Part shown: positions 1 through 8,093 of the stretch, piece by piece
How positions within the stretch are numbered: position 1 is the first letter of the stretch
Layout: each line of letters begins with the position of its first letter
Source of the DNA: Planctomycetota bacterium
GTDB lineage: Bacteria > Planctomycetota > Phycisphaerae > UBA1845
Assembly (NCBI GenBank): GCA_029558835.1
Contig: JAKQDH010000147.1
Location: 112,370 to 176,369, forward strand
DNA length: 64,000 nucleotides
Reading direction: 5' to 3'
Made by a program: the position numbers and the translations under genes
Notes under the pieces: model-generated
Told to the model about the DNA's origin: nothing
Seen by the model: the letters and a program-made list of their open reading frames with translations, nothing else
The model's database searches: none

Positions 1-159
1 TGCACCCTGAGCTGAAGCGCCCATCACGCCTTGCGCGCGCCCGCCGTTGAGCAGCACCCATCCCCGTCCGGCGATGAGGCGGCCCAATTCGCGTGCCTCG
101 GCCAAGGTCGCCGCTGACGCGGCCGACCCACCCATCACTCCGATAACCGGCCTGCGCAT
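1..159 (-). CDS. LOG-like / TIGR00725-type Rossmann protein, 3' end outside window
   Basis: Reading leftward from an ATG at 159, 53 codons run off the window edge. The peptide starts MRRPVIGVMGGSAAS, continues through a helix rich in Ala, Glu and Arg, and reaches a strand WVLLNGGRAQGVMGASAQGA. This is the start of the lysine-decarboxylase-like (LOG/SLOG) Rossmann fold, in which a Gly-rich N-terminal loop and the GGxxGxM segment bind nucleotide. TIGR00725 proteins share this layout; some LOG relatives are cytokinin-forming phosphoribohydrolases, but the PGGxGTxxE motif that would help decide lies outside the window. The gene points away from the subtilase at 530, so the gap between them should hold divergent promoters. 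Confidence 0.7.
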   Translation of the reverse strand, partial: MRRPVIGVMGGSAASAATLAEARELGRLIAGRGWVLLNGGRAQGVMGASAQGA

Positions 160-529
160 CGGTTATGCCCCACGTCACGGCAAACGCCAGTGACCTCGGC
201 CCTGGTTCACCGGGCTGGTCAAGATGGCGGAATTTAACCGAAAGCACGTCCCTCAGCAACGCAATTCCTTTCGGAATCCACTTTATGCTGTATGAATTAC
301 ACCTAAGCAACTCCAATCGACGCAGAGGATCGAAACCGGCATGGCCGCGGTGTACAATGGGGCAAGTCGCGCGTACCGCCTGGGGGATGGTTGCGGGCGG
401 CACGTCGGACGACCGGGCCTTCCGACCCACGAGAGGGGACGCCTTCCGTACCGTCACAATGTCCGCTGCGGGCACAACGTGGGTCGCGGATATCGGATCT
501 GCATCTCCCCATCCGGAGGGGTTTCGTTG
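160..529. other. Divergent intergenic region
   Basis: About 370 bases separate the leftward LOG-like gene from the rightward subtilase. The part around 255-310 is clearly less GC-rich than the rest and has an inverted repeat ATTCC/GGAAT near 264-277 and a -10-like TATGAA at 291-296 with no convincing -35. Possible coding frames here lack recognisable protein features and are rejected. Confidence 0.4.
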
Positions 530-2713
530 ATGGGACAGCACAGGTTGGCAAGGGGGCTAGCGCTGGCAACGACGGTCCTGATGTGGGCAGTGGCCGGGAG
601 TGCCGAGGGGAGACCGAAGGACCCGCCGCGCGAGCCCGAGGGACAAGTCCGGGCGCTGCGTCTGCGGCACGGCACGATCACCACGGACGTTCCGGTCGAT
701 GTGGCCGGTGTGGTCCGTGGGTCGCGCGAGCGGTCGGCGCGGTTCGTCCTGCAACTGGAGGGGCCCCTGGATCCCCAGCGCCGCGCAGCGCTCGAACAGC
801 TCGGCGTGGAGCTGGGTGACTACCTGCCGCCGGATGCGTTCATCGCTCGTTGGACGGGGACGAACGCGGAGGCATTGGGCGGGCTGGAGTTTGTCCGCTG
901 GGCGTCCGCACTGGAGCCGGCATGGAAGCTCGATCCTCGATTGAGTGAGACGACGCGCCTGCCGGCCGGGCCGGGAGAGGCGCGGGCGCCGCTCAACGTC
1001 ACCATCACGCTGTTTGCGGCGGAGACCTTCGCGGCGACGCAGGCTGACCTGACGCGCGTGGGGGTCGAGGTGCACGGTGCATCACCGGTGGGGGAGCGGT
1101 GGGTGGTTGACGCGACGGTCCCGGTGGCCCGTGTGCAGCAGCTTGCCAACCTCGAGGCCGTGCAGTTCGTGGAGCCGGCACCCGTCGGCAGCTTCCGCAA
1201 CGACACCAACGCCTGGATCGTGCAGAGCAACGACCTGGGCCACACGCCGGTCTGGGACGCCGGGATTCTCGGGCAGGGGCAACTGGCCGGCATCATCGAC
1301 GGGACCATCCGGGAGGATCACTGTTCATTTGACGACAGCGTGCCCGTGGGGCCGGACCATCGCAAGATCGTCGCCATGCGCAATGCCGGATCCAGCAGTT
1401 CGCACGGCACGCACTGTGCGGGAACGTTGGCGGGGGATGCGGACGTCTGGGGTACGCCCGAGGGATACGACGGCCTGGCGCCAGCGGCCCGACTGAGCTT
1501 CTCCGAGTCCTCGCACGTCTGGTACAACCCGTCCACCCTGTACACGCGCTTGCAGGAGGCTCACCTCGACGGCGCCCGCGTCCACAGCAACAGTTGGGGC
1601 GACGACGGCACGACGGCCTACACGACCTGGTGTCAGCAGATAGACGAGTTCAGCTACAACTATGAGGACAGCCTGGTGCTGTTCGCCGTGACGAACATGA
1701 ACTCCCTGAAGACGCCGGAGAACGCCAAGAACGTGCTGGCCGTCGGGGCGTCGCGCGACACGCCACAGCAGGACTACCATTGCAGCGGTGGGGCCGGTCC
1801 CACCGCGGACGGTCGGCGCAAGCCGGAAGTATTCGCCCCCGGGTGCAGCACCTGGTCCGCGTCCTCCAGCACGACGTGCGGCTGGACGACGAAGACGGGC
1901 ACCTCGATGGCGTGTCCGGCGGTGGCGGGCGCGGGTGTGCTGGTTCGCCAGTACTTCACCGACGGCTACTACCCCACCGGCACGGCGAACCCGGCGGACG
2001 GCTTCACGCCGTCAGGCGCGCTGCTCAAGGCCGTGCTCGTCAACTCAGCCGTGGACATGACGGGCATCGCCGGCTACCCGACCGTGACCGAGGGTTGGGG
2101 CAGGGTTCTGCTGGACGGCACGTTGTACTTCCCTGGTGATCCGGAGCGTCTTGATGTGATCGACGTGCGCAATGCCCAGGGGCTCAGCACCGGTGAGGAG
2201 GTCACCGTGCCGGTCGAAGTGACGGCCAGTGGAGTGCCCCTGCGTGTCACGCTGGTGTTCACCGACCCGCCGGCCGCCGTCAACGCGGCCGACCCGGTCA
2301 TCAATAACCTGGACCTCGAGGTCATCGCTGCCGGCGGCACGAGCTACCGCGGCAACGTGTTGGTGAATGGGCAGTCCGCTCCCGGCGGCAACTTCGATGC
2401 CCGCAACAACGTCGAGCAGGTGCTGCTGACGACCCCGGTGACCGGCGGCTACACCGTCGTGGTGCGCGCCGCGGCCGTCAACCAGGGCACGCAAGGCTTC
2501 GCGTTGGTCCTCACGGGCGCCACGGCCACGCGGGGCGGTGACTGCGACCGCGATGGCACCACCACGCTGAGCGATTATGAGCGCTTCGAGTCGTGCCTTA
2601 CCGGGCCGGACGCCACGATCGTACCGGGCTGCTGGTGCAGCGACCTGGACGAGGACGGCGACGCGGACCTGGCCGACTTCGCCGTCCTCCAGAACATCTA
2701 CACCCATCCCTGA
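530..2713 (+). CDS. Secreted KP-43-type subtilisin-like serine protease with dockerin-like C-terminus
   Basis: A 727-residue exported S8 protease. The ATG at 530 is chosen because GGAGGGG lies eight bases upstream and a signal peptide follows (residues 1-26, hydrophobic core LALATTVLMWAVAG). Residues 40-140 resemble the propeptide of KP-43-like proteases. The triad is Asp257 in GIIDGT, His292 in SSHGTHCAGT and Ser459 in GTSMACPAVAG. The Asp motif is DGT rather than the usual D-S/T-G. Residues about 545-665 form the beta domain of KP-43 proteases (VFTDPP, NNLDLEV, RNNVEQV). The last 57 residues carry CDRDGTTTLSDYERF and DLDEDGDADLADF, two EF-hand/dockerin-like repeats typical of Phycisphaerae exoproteins. 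Probable role: extracellular or surface proteolysis; the C-terminal module may hold it at the surface, which is inference. Confidence 0.93.
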   Translation: MGQHRLARGLALATTVLMWAVAGSAEGRPKDPPREPEGQVRALRLRHGTITTDVPVDVAGVVRGSRERSARFVLQLEGPLDPQRRAALEQLGVELGDYLPPDAFIARWTGTNAEALGGLEFVRWASALEPAWKLDPRLSETTRLPAGPGEARAPLNVTITLFAAETFAATQADLTRVGVEVHGASPVGERWVVDATVPVARVQQLANLEAVQFVEPAPVGSFRNDTNAWIVQSNDLGHTPVWDAGILGQGQLAGIIDGTIREDHCSFDDSVPVGPDHRKIVAMRNAGSSSSHGTHCAGTLAGDADVWGTPEGYDGLAPAARLSFSESSHVWYNPSTLYTRLQEAHLDGARVHSNSWGDDGTTAYTTWCQQIDEFSYNYEDSLVLFAVTNMNSLKTPENAKNVLAVGASRDTPQQDYHCSGGAGPTADGRRKPEVFAPGCSTWSASSSTTCGWTTKTGTSMACPAVAGAGVLVRQYFTDGYYPTGTANPADGFTPSGALLKAVLVNSAVDMTGIAGYPTVTEGWGRVLLDGTLYFPGDPERLDVIDVRNAQGLSTGEEVTVPVEVTASGVPLRVTLVFTDPPAAVNAADPVINNLDLEVIAAGGTSYRGNVLVNGQSAPGGNFDARNNVEQVLLTTPVTGGYTVVVRAAAVNQGTQGFALVLTGATATRGGDCDRDGTTTLSDYERFESCLTGPDATIVPGCWCSDLDEDGDADLADFAVLQNIYTHP

Positions 2714-2739
2714 CCCACCCCCGGCCCCGTGGTCGACGT

Positions 2740-2828
2740 GGGCGGGCTTTGCCCGCCGGGATGTTCGCGTGCCCCAGCACTGCAGGCGGTCAACCCCACC
2801 CAACTCGTTCCGGCGGGTGGAACCCGCC
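2740..2828. repeat. Paired GC hairpins (GGCGGGCTTTGCCCGCC type), copy 1
   Basis: GGGCGGGCTTTGCCCGCC (2740-2757) and GGCGGGTGGAACCCGCC (2812-2828) are two hairpins about 55 bases apart. The same two hairpins in the same order recur at 5590-5644. They lie between convergent genes, so they may also serve as a bidirectional terminator, though there is no T tract. Confidence 0.7.
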
Positions 2829-2937
2829 CTCCGGTCTGCACCATCGTCCATACGTGATGATACGTACGTCTCCCGCGGGGGGGCGACGCTGCGGACATTC
2901 CACCCCGACACCGCTGGCCGCACCTGCGCCGTGCTCG

Positions 2938-3498
2938 TCATGACTCGTCAAACCCGAAGTCCTTGAGCCACTGCCTTCGCTCCTGCGGCGAGACGCCGTC
3001 GGGCTTTTCCGGTTGGCCTTGCTGGGCACCGGCGGAACCCGGTGCCGGGGCGGCGGCACTGCTCTCCGGTTTAGGGGCGGGGTGCGTGGGGTTCTCTTCG
3101 TCCGGCTTTGCGGGCACCGGCGGGAACAACTCCGCGATGAACTCGGCGTTGGGCATCCAGCCGCAATGGAACCGGCGGGCATTCTTTCGGATAACGCTAT
3201 CGTCCGTGACGACGCGGGTGTGCTGCGGGTCGGCGGCTTGCTCCAGCAGATCCACAATCACGTCATCCGCGCTGCGCCCTTCGCCGAAGAGCACCCGCAC
3301 CCGCGCGGAATGAAGCCGCGCCGCGCCCGGCCCGCGCGGCGCCGCACCGTCGAAGACCAACGTCACCGCGTCCGCGTGGGTGTGCGTCCATTGTTCGATG
3401 GCGTGCAGCAGTCCGTCGCGCCCGACGCCGCCCGGCGGGCCCAGCGCGCGGACCCCATAGAGCAGGTTGTTGCCGTCAATGAGCAAGACGCTCGGCAT
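2938..3498 (-). CDS. NYN-domain ribonuclease (YacP/Rae1-like)
   Basis: A 186-residue protein with a PIN-like NYN fold. It opens PSVLLIDGNNLLYG, with Asp8 and Asn10 as candidate metal and substrate residues, followed by Asp50 in LVFDGAA, Asp78/Asp79 in RSADDVI and Asp99/Asp100 in VVTDD. These match the acidic cluster of YacP/DUF901 proteins; Bacillus subtilis Rae1 is a ribosome-associated mRNA endonuclease of this group. The core ends near residue 130; the rest is a Pro/Ala/Glu-rich linker closing with RRQWLKDFGFDES. It lies downstream of scpA on the same strand with a 36-base gap, so it is likely the last gene of the trpS-scpA transcript. The cellular target cannot be read from the sequence. 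Confidence 0.85.
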   Translation of the reverse strand: MPSVLLIDGNNLLYGVRALGPPGGVGRDGLLHAIEQWTHTHADAVTLVFDGAAPRGPGAARLHSARVRVLFGEGRSADDVIVDLLEQAADPQHTRVVTDDSVIRKNARRFHCGWMPNAEFIAELFPPVPAKPDEENPTHPAPKPESSAAAPAPGSAGAQQGQPEKPDGVSPQERRQWLKDFGFDES

Positions 3499-3534
3499 CG
3501 GACGCAGGCCTCCACCGCAGGTGCATGCTGGGCG

Positions 3535-4533
3535 TCACGTTCGGTCCTCTGGGGCGTTGGGCGGCGCGACGGGTGCCTCGTCCGGGTCAGCGGTTGCCGA
3601 AGGTCCCGCTTCTTCAGAGAGGTCCGCCGCGTCCAGGGGCGCGCCTGCGGCCTCGGATGCCACAGACACGCCGGCCTCCTCCGCGGACACGCCCGCTTCC
3701 CGCGCCACCGACTCCGGTGGCAGCCCCTCCGTCCCCGCGGACGCGGGGCGTGCCTCCGGCTGCGGCGGCGCGTCCGTGGCCGGCAGATTCTCGGCGAGCG
3801 TGGTCAGTGGCGTCGCGTCGAGCAGGTGGATGAGGATGGTGCCGAAGGGCCGGTCCTGACTCACCCGGATGCGCCGCTGCCGGATCAGCTCCAGCAGCGC
3901 CAGGAACAACCCGATCATCTCGGCCTTGTTGCGCCCGGCGAAGATCAGGTGGAACGGCTCGGCGCCCCCCGCGCGCTGGAGTGCATCCAGGATGTCGTCC
4001 GCATGCAGGGTCAGCGGTGTGTCATCAGTCTCGACCTGATGAAACGGCTTGGCCCGGCCGATCTGCTCGAGCAGGCGATTGAACGCCTCGAAGAGGTCCC
4101 AGATTTCCAGGTTCTCCAGTTCGAGCTCGTCCGGCGCGACGGGCGGCAGGGCCGGCACCCGGGCATGCTTGAGCTGCTGCTCCGCAGCCGCCTCCTCCAG
4201 CTCGCGGGCCGCATCTTTGTACTTCTTGTATTCCAGAAGCTGCCGGACCAGCTCCAGCCGCGGGTCACTCAGGTCCTCTTCGCCCTCCTCGACTGGCGGT
4301 CGCGGCAGCAGCAGCCGCGACTTGACCTCCATCAGAGTGGCCGCCAGCACCAGAAACTCGCTCACCGTCTCCGGGTCAAGCCGGGCGAGCACCTCCACGT
4401 AGGCAAGGTACTGCTCCGTGATCCGGGCGATGGGAATGTCGTAGATGTCGATCTCTTCCCGACGGATGAGGTAGAGCAACAGGTCCAGCGGACCGTTGTA
4501 GACGTCGAGCTTGACCTGATACTCTTCCGGCAA
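3535..4533 (-). CDS. scpA: Segregation and condensation protein A (kleisin)
   Basis: A 332-residue ScpA. The N-terminus EEYQVKLDVYNGPLDLLLYLI and the RREEIDIYDIPIARITEQYL segment are the SMC-binding part of the kleisin; the segment around IRQRRIRVSQDRPFGTI is the C-terminal winged helix. ScpA bridges the SMC dimer and ScpB in chromosome segregation. The last 90 residues are an Ala/Glu/Pro-rich tail absent from typical ScpA of about 250 residues. The start must be TTG at 4533: one codon upstream follows a TGA in the same frame, and the ATG overlapping the trpS stop at 4540 is out of frame. The six-base spacing to trpS suggests translational coupling. No scpB is in the window. Confidence 0.93.
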   Translation of the reverse strand: MPEEYQVKLDVYNGPLDLLLYLIRREEIDIYDIPIARITEQYLAYVEVLARLDPETVSEFLVLAATLMEVKSRLLLPRPPVEEGEEDLSDPRLELVRQLLEYKKYKDAARELEEAAAEQQLKHARVPALPPVAPDELELENLEIWDLFEAFNRLLEQIGRAKPFHQVETDDTPLTLHADDILDALQRAGGAEPFHLIFAGRNKAEMIGLFLALLELIRQRRIRVSQDRPFGTILIHLLDATPLTTLAENLPATDAPPQPEARPASAGTEGLPPESVAREAGVSAEEAGVSVASEAAGAPLDAADLSEEAGPSATADPDEAPVAPPNAPEDRT

Positions 4534-4539
4534 TGCTCA

Positions 4540-5514
4540 TCAGTTCCTGGCGGTGACGATCCCGCAGGCGGCCCGGGCCTGCTCCATGACCGCGCGGGCG
4601 GTTTCCCGCGCCCGGCGCCCGGCGGTCCGCAGCATGTCTTCCACGTAATCGGCGTCCTTAACGAGTTCCGCGCGGCGTTCCCGCGCCGGGCCCAGCAGGC
4701 GTTCCACGACGTCTGCGAGCATCTGCTTCGCTTCGCCGTACCCCATGCCGCCGGCGCGGTAACGCTGTTCGAGCGCCTGCGTCTCGGCCGGCGTCGCCAG
4801 CAGCTTGTACAAGCCGAACACCGTGCAGCGCTCGGGGTCCTTCGGTGCCTCCAGTGGTGTGGAGTCCGTCTTGATGCTCATGATCCGCTTGCGATTGGTC
4901 TTTGCATCGTCGAAGAGCGACACCGCGTTGCCATAGCTCTTCGACATCTTCTGCCCGTCCAGCCCCGGCACGATCAGGGCTTCGTTGAGCTTGGCCTCGG
5001 GACGCTTGAACACCTCGCACTTGAACGTCATGTTGAAGTGGGTGGCCATGTCCTGCGCCATCTCGATGTGCTGGACCTGGTCCTTGCCCACCGGCACCAC
5101 GTCGCTGTGGTAGATCAGGATGTCAGCCGCCATGAGGATCGGGTAGCTGAACAGCCCCATGCTGGCCGCGATGCCGCGGGCGACCTTGTCCTTGTAGCTG
5201 GTCGCCCGATCCAGCAACCCCTTGCCCGTGACGACCGAGAGCAGCCAGGTCAGCTCGGTGACCTCCGGCACGTCGCTCTGCCGGAAGAGCAGAGCCTTGG
5301 TTGGATCAAACCCCATCGCCAGGTAGTCGAGGGCGACATCGCGGGTGTTGGCGACCAGGGTGGGCGCGTCCTGGATGGTGGTGAGGGCGTGGTAATTGGC
5401 AATAAAATAATAGCAGTCGTGCTTCTCTTCGAGCTCGATGTGCTGCTTCATTGCTGCCAGGTAGTTGCCCAAGTGCAGCTTGCCGCTGGGTTGGATTCCC
5501 GAAAGCACCCGCAT
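4540..5514 (-). CDS. trpS: Tryptophan-tRNA ligase
   Basis: A 324-residue class Ic aminoacyl-tRNA synthetase that charges tRNA(Trp). The N-terminus MRVLSGIQPSGKLHLGNY holds the HIGH-type motif (KLHLGNY, residues 12-18), and KMSKS is intact near residue 190 in LDGQKMSKSYGN. Other family landmarks are YHALTT, the QHIEMAQDM segment and the C-terminal helical bundle. The length fits the family (about 330). ATG at 5514 fits the usual N-terminus. It leads the leftward trpS-scpA-NYN block. Confidence 0.97.
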   Translation of the reverse strand: MRVLSGIQPSGKLHLGNYLAAMKQHIELEEKHDCYYFIANYHALTTIQDAPTLVANTRDVALDYLAMGFDPTKALLFRQSDVPEVTELTWLLSVVTGKGLLDRATSYKDKVARGIAASMGLFSYPILMAADILIYHSDVVPVGKDQVQHIEMAQDMATHFNMTFKCEVFKRPEAKLNEALIVPGLDGQKMSKSYGNAVSLFDDAKTNRKRIMSIKTDSTPLEAPKDPERCTVFGLYKLLATPAETQALEQRYRAGGMGYGEAKQMLADVVERLLGPARERRAELVKDADYVEDMLRTAGRRARETARAVMEQARAACGIVTARN

Positions 5515-5589
5515 GCAGGAGCCTCCCTTCGGGCGGGAGGGTCGCCCATGCCTGAGGCATTGTCAAGCCGGGCAGGTCACGGTGCGCGG

Positions 5590-5644
5590 GGGCGGGCTTT
5601 GCCCGCCGCGTGGTTGGGGGGGTCCAGCGGGTGGAACCCGCCCT
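5590..5644. repeat. Paired GC hairpins (GGCGGGCTTTGCCCGCC type), copy 2
   Basis: GGGCGGGCTTTGCCCGCC at 5590-5607 and GCGGGTGGAACCCGC within 5626-5644 repeat the module at 2740-2828 with a shorter spacer. It lies between the radical SAM gene and trpS, both leftward, so it may attenuate or punctuate that transcript. Confidence 0.7.
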
Positions 5645-5657
5645 GCGTGCGGTGCGC

Positions 5658-6647
5658 TCAGCGGTCGTCGAATCGCCAGAGGCCGGCCGCTCGGGCCGAC
5701 TCGAAGGCGGCTTCCAGCTCGGCGGCCGTGGGCCGGCGGTCCAACTCCTCGTACCGCAGCGCCCCGCTCCCGGTGTCATCATCTGACACTTCCGATCGGC
5801 AGCCAACCTGGTAGGCCGGGCGGTACTGACCCATGATGTTGACGAACGTGTCGGGTGAGACCTCGTCGGCCAGGAAGCGGAAGATCGCTTCGCTCTCCGC
5901 CGGCAGACCGGGCATGACCAGATGCCGCACCAGCAGGCCTCGACAGGCGATGCCGTCGGGCGTGAAGGACAGGTCGCCGACCTGCCGGTGCATTTCGCGC
6001 AGGGCGTCGCGTGCCCGTTCGGGATAATCCGCTGCCTTCGAATAGCGTGCGGCACTGGCGGGGGTCCAGAACTTGAAGTCGGGCATGTAGATGTCTACGA
6101 GTCCGTCCATCAGTCTCAGCGAAGACAGCGCGTCGTAGCCGCTGGTGTTGTAGACAACGGGCAGGTGCAGCCCGGCGTCGATCGCTACCACCAGGGCGTC
6201 CACGACCTGCGGGACGACGTGCTCCGGCGTGACCAGGTTGATGTTGTGGCAACCCTGCTCCTGCAGTGCGAGCATCAGGTCCGCAAGCTGCGGCGACTGC
6301 ACGTGCTCGCCGCCGGGCTGCTGCGAGATGTCCCAGTTCTGGCAGAATACGCACCTGAGGTTGCACAGCGAGAAGAAGATGGTGCCGGAGCCGCGCCGCC
6401 CCGTGAGGCAGGCTTCCTCGCCGAAGTGGGCGAAGGCGGAGGAGACCTGCGCATGTCGCCCGCTGCGACAAACGCCGCGTTCATCGGCGAGCCGATTGAC
6501 CCCGCAGTGGCGCGGGCAGGCGTGGCAGTGCTCAAGTTCCTTCCGGGCCGCGGCCACGCGTGCCGGCAGCGTCGCCCGCACCTCGGGACGCAGATACGCC
6601 GGTGCGAACGAGTCCAGCAGAAACCGGCCGGCTGAGCGCGGGGACAT
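5658..6647 (-). CDS. Radical SAM protein of the PflX/PflA-like (COG1313) group
   Basis: A 329-residue protein with the radical SAM cluster motif C95-x3-C99-x2-C102 in FSLCNLRCVFCQNW, which binds a [4Fe-4S] cluster and SAM. A separate N-terminal cysteine group (CHACPRHC at 41-48, Cys60) is usual for the COG1313 proteins and probably binds a second cluster. Downstream motifs NINLVTPEH, VYNTSGYD, DIYMPDFK and GLLVRHLVMPG match the family. Members resemble pyruvate-formate-lyase activating enzymes but their targets are generally unknown, and no glycyl-radical enzyme is visible here. The gene is co-directional with trpS but separated by 143 bases containing a repeat. Confidence 0.9.
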   Translation of the reverse strand: MSPRSAGRFLLDSFAPAYLRPEVRATLPARVAAARKELEHCHACPRHCGVNRLADERGVCRSGRHAQVSSAFAHFGEEACLTGRRGSGTIFFSLCNLRCVFCQNWDISQQPGGEHVQSPQLADLMLALQEQGCHNINLVTPEHVVPQVVDALVVAIDAGLHLPVVYNTSGYDALSSLRLMDGLVDIYMPDFKFWTPASAARYSKAADYPERARDALREMHRQVGDLSFTPDGIACRGLLVRHLVMPGLPAESEAIFRFLADEVSPDTFVNIMGQYRPAYQVGCRSEVSDDDTGSGALRYEELDRRPTAAELEAAFESARAAGLWRFDDR

Positions 6648-6755
6648 GCGGTCAGTCTACGCCGCGGCGGCGTTGGCGGCCACGACCCGATCGCCGGCGT
6701 GCCCTGGGCGCAGCGGCTTGTGGCGTACACGTTCGGTGTCTTCGGCGCTGTGGAT

Positions 6756-6845
6756 GCCATGCTTACCCGCGACCGCCGTCGCGGGTAAGCATGGCTCGGC
6801 AGCCGCGACACATGCCCACCCCGGCCTGCGGCGGGTGAGGGCATG
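6756..6845. repeat. Family B palindromic element, copy 1
   Basis: A perfect 18-base stem (GCCATGCTTACCCGCGAC at 6756-6773, loop CGCC, complement at 6778-6795) is followed by a second palindrome running from CATGCCC (6811) to GGGCATG (6845) and ending in GCATGGCACC. The same two-hairpin element lies at 18309-18407, with flanking similarity of about 40 bases on the left. It sits between two leftward genes in a 281-base gap. Confidence 0.8.
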
Positions 6846-6928
6846 GCACCCACGATGAACAGGTGCGTACGGGCGATGCTACGTTGCGGGGTGACGCTGC
6901 GTGCCGGGGGAGGCGCGGGTTTGGGGTC

Positions 6929-7666
6929 TCAGCGGAGCACGCTCGAACGGGCAAACTCGGGCAGCAGCCAGGGTTGAATGGCCACGGCCGACTCGAAGTC
7001 CTTAACGGGCTGGGCTGGCACCCCCACGACGGTCGTCATGGGGGGCACGTCGTGGATGACCACGGCCCCGGCGCCGACGGTGGCCTCATAGCCGATGCGG
7101 ATGCTCTGAATGATGGTGGCGCCGATGCCGATGAATGCCCCGGATTCCACGGTGACCCGTCCGGCCAGGCGGGCGCCGGGGCAGACGTGGGTGGCGGTGC
7201 CGATGAGCGACTCGTGATCGACGATGCAGCCGGTGTTGAGGATGACGGAGTCGCCGATCTGGCAGTGGGCGCTGACCAGGGCACCCGCGGCCACCACGGT
7301 GTTAGCGCCGAGGGAGGCGTTGCGGGCGATGTTGGCCGAGGGGTGAATGGCGTTGATGAGTTCGAAGCCGAGTTCGTCGAACCGTTCGGCAAAGTGGCGG
7401 CGGGTGCCGTTGTCGCCGATGGCGACGATGAGGCTGTTGACGTTCAGTTCGGCGCGCAGCCGGGGGAGGTCGTCCGGTCGGCCCAGAACGCGGACGCCGT
7501 CCACGCGCCGCCCGGTCAAGTCGGGGTTGGAGTCGACGAACCCGACGGCCTCGTGGGCGCCGGCGTTGTGGAGGATGTCGAGGACGACGCGCCCGTGTCC
7601 GCCGCAGCCGATCACGATGCAGGGCAGTTTGCGCGCAGCATCAACTCCCGGTTTCGACGCCTTCAT
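6929..7666 (-). CDS. NeuD/PglD-like sugar O- or N-acyltransferase
   Basis: A 245-residue two-domain acyltransferase. Residues 15-90 form a Rossmann-like domain beginning CIVIGCGGHGRVVLDIL, where GxGGHGxV is the NeuD/PglD signature. Residues 105-220 contain left-handed beta-helix hexapeptides (NIARNASLGANTVV, GDSVILNTGC, VESGAFIGIGATI). His in CIVDHESLIG is the likely catalytic base, as in PglD. The family transfers acetyl or similar groups from acyl-CoA to amino-sugar nucleotides or sialic acids for surface polysaccharides or glycoproteins. The substrate cannot be read here. No other glycan gene is adjacent, but an EpsI-like gene follows divergently, which fits an envelope role. Confidence 0.88.
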   Translation of the reverse strand: MKASKPGVDAARKLPCIVIGCGGHGRVVLDILHNAGAHEAVGFVDSNPDLTGRRVDGVRVLGRPDDLPRLRAELNVNSLIVAIGDNGTRRHFAERFDELGFELINAIHPSANIARNASLGANTVVAAGALVSAHCQIGDSVILNTGCIVDHESLIGTATHVCPGARLAGRVTVESGAFIGIGATIIQSIRIGYEATVGAGAVVIHDVPPMTTVVGVPAQPVKDFESAVAIQPWLLPEFARSSVLR

Positions 7667-8093
7667 AAGGGATATATCGGTTGGGCCCCGACCTGCATCC
7701 TGTCCCGAAAACCGGTTATCTGACGAAGGGGCTGCTTGAACCGGCGCCGCGGGCGGGGCGTAACGACCGGTGCAGGGGGCCTGCGTCCGTGGAGGGGCGG
7801 CGCCCGTGGCGTTGCGTACGCAGGTCGTGTGGGGGACGGCGTCCGACCATGCGGGGAGACTGCGTCCGGCGCGAGGTAAGCGATGGGGGCAATGGCCGAC
7901 AGCCCCTGCTCTGACCGCGAGCTGTGGGGGTGGGGTGTATCACAGTGTAGATGCGCTATATAACGTGTGTATGGAAGCGCCGGCGTCAGGTTGAAATTGA
8001 CGGGTGGAAAGGGGGCGGGTAGCCTCAATTCCTGCGGCGGATGGCACGTGCCGGGCAGGACGCGCAAGTTTCGGGCGAAGTGGATCTTACGTG
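7667..8093. other. Divergent intergenic region before the EpsI-like gene
   Basis: About 430 bases between the leftward acyltransferase and the rightward EpsI-like gene. The only promoter-like feature is an AT-rich CTATATAAC near 7956-7964, about 130 bases before the EpsI start, with no good -35. Small frames covering the region look like shadows. Nothing else is recognised. Confidence 0.35.

Noticed and set aside
2045..2941. A 298-codon minus-strand open frame
   Set aside because: Opposite the subtilase; no motif.
3013..5814. A 933-codon plus-strand open frame
   Set aside because: It lies opposite NYN, scpA and trpS, is rich in Arg/His/Gln, and has no domain; the minus-strand genes have clear motifs.
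7956..7964. TATATAAC as a firm promoter for the EpsI-like gene
   Set aside because: No -35 at a proper distance; recorded only as a possibility in the gap entry.
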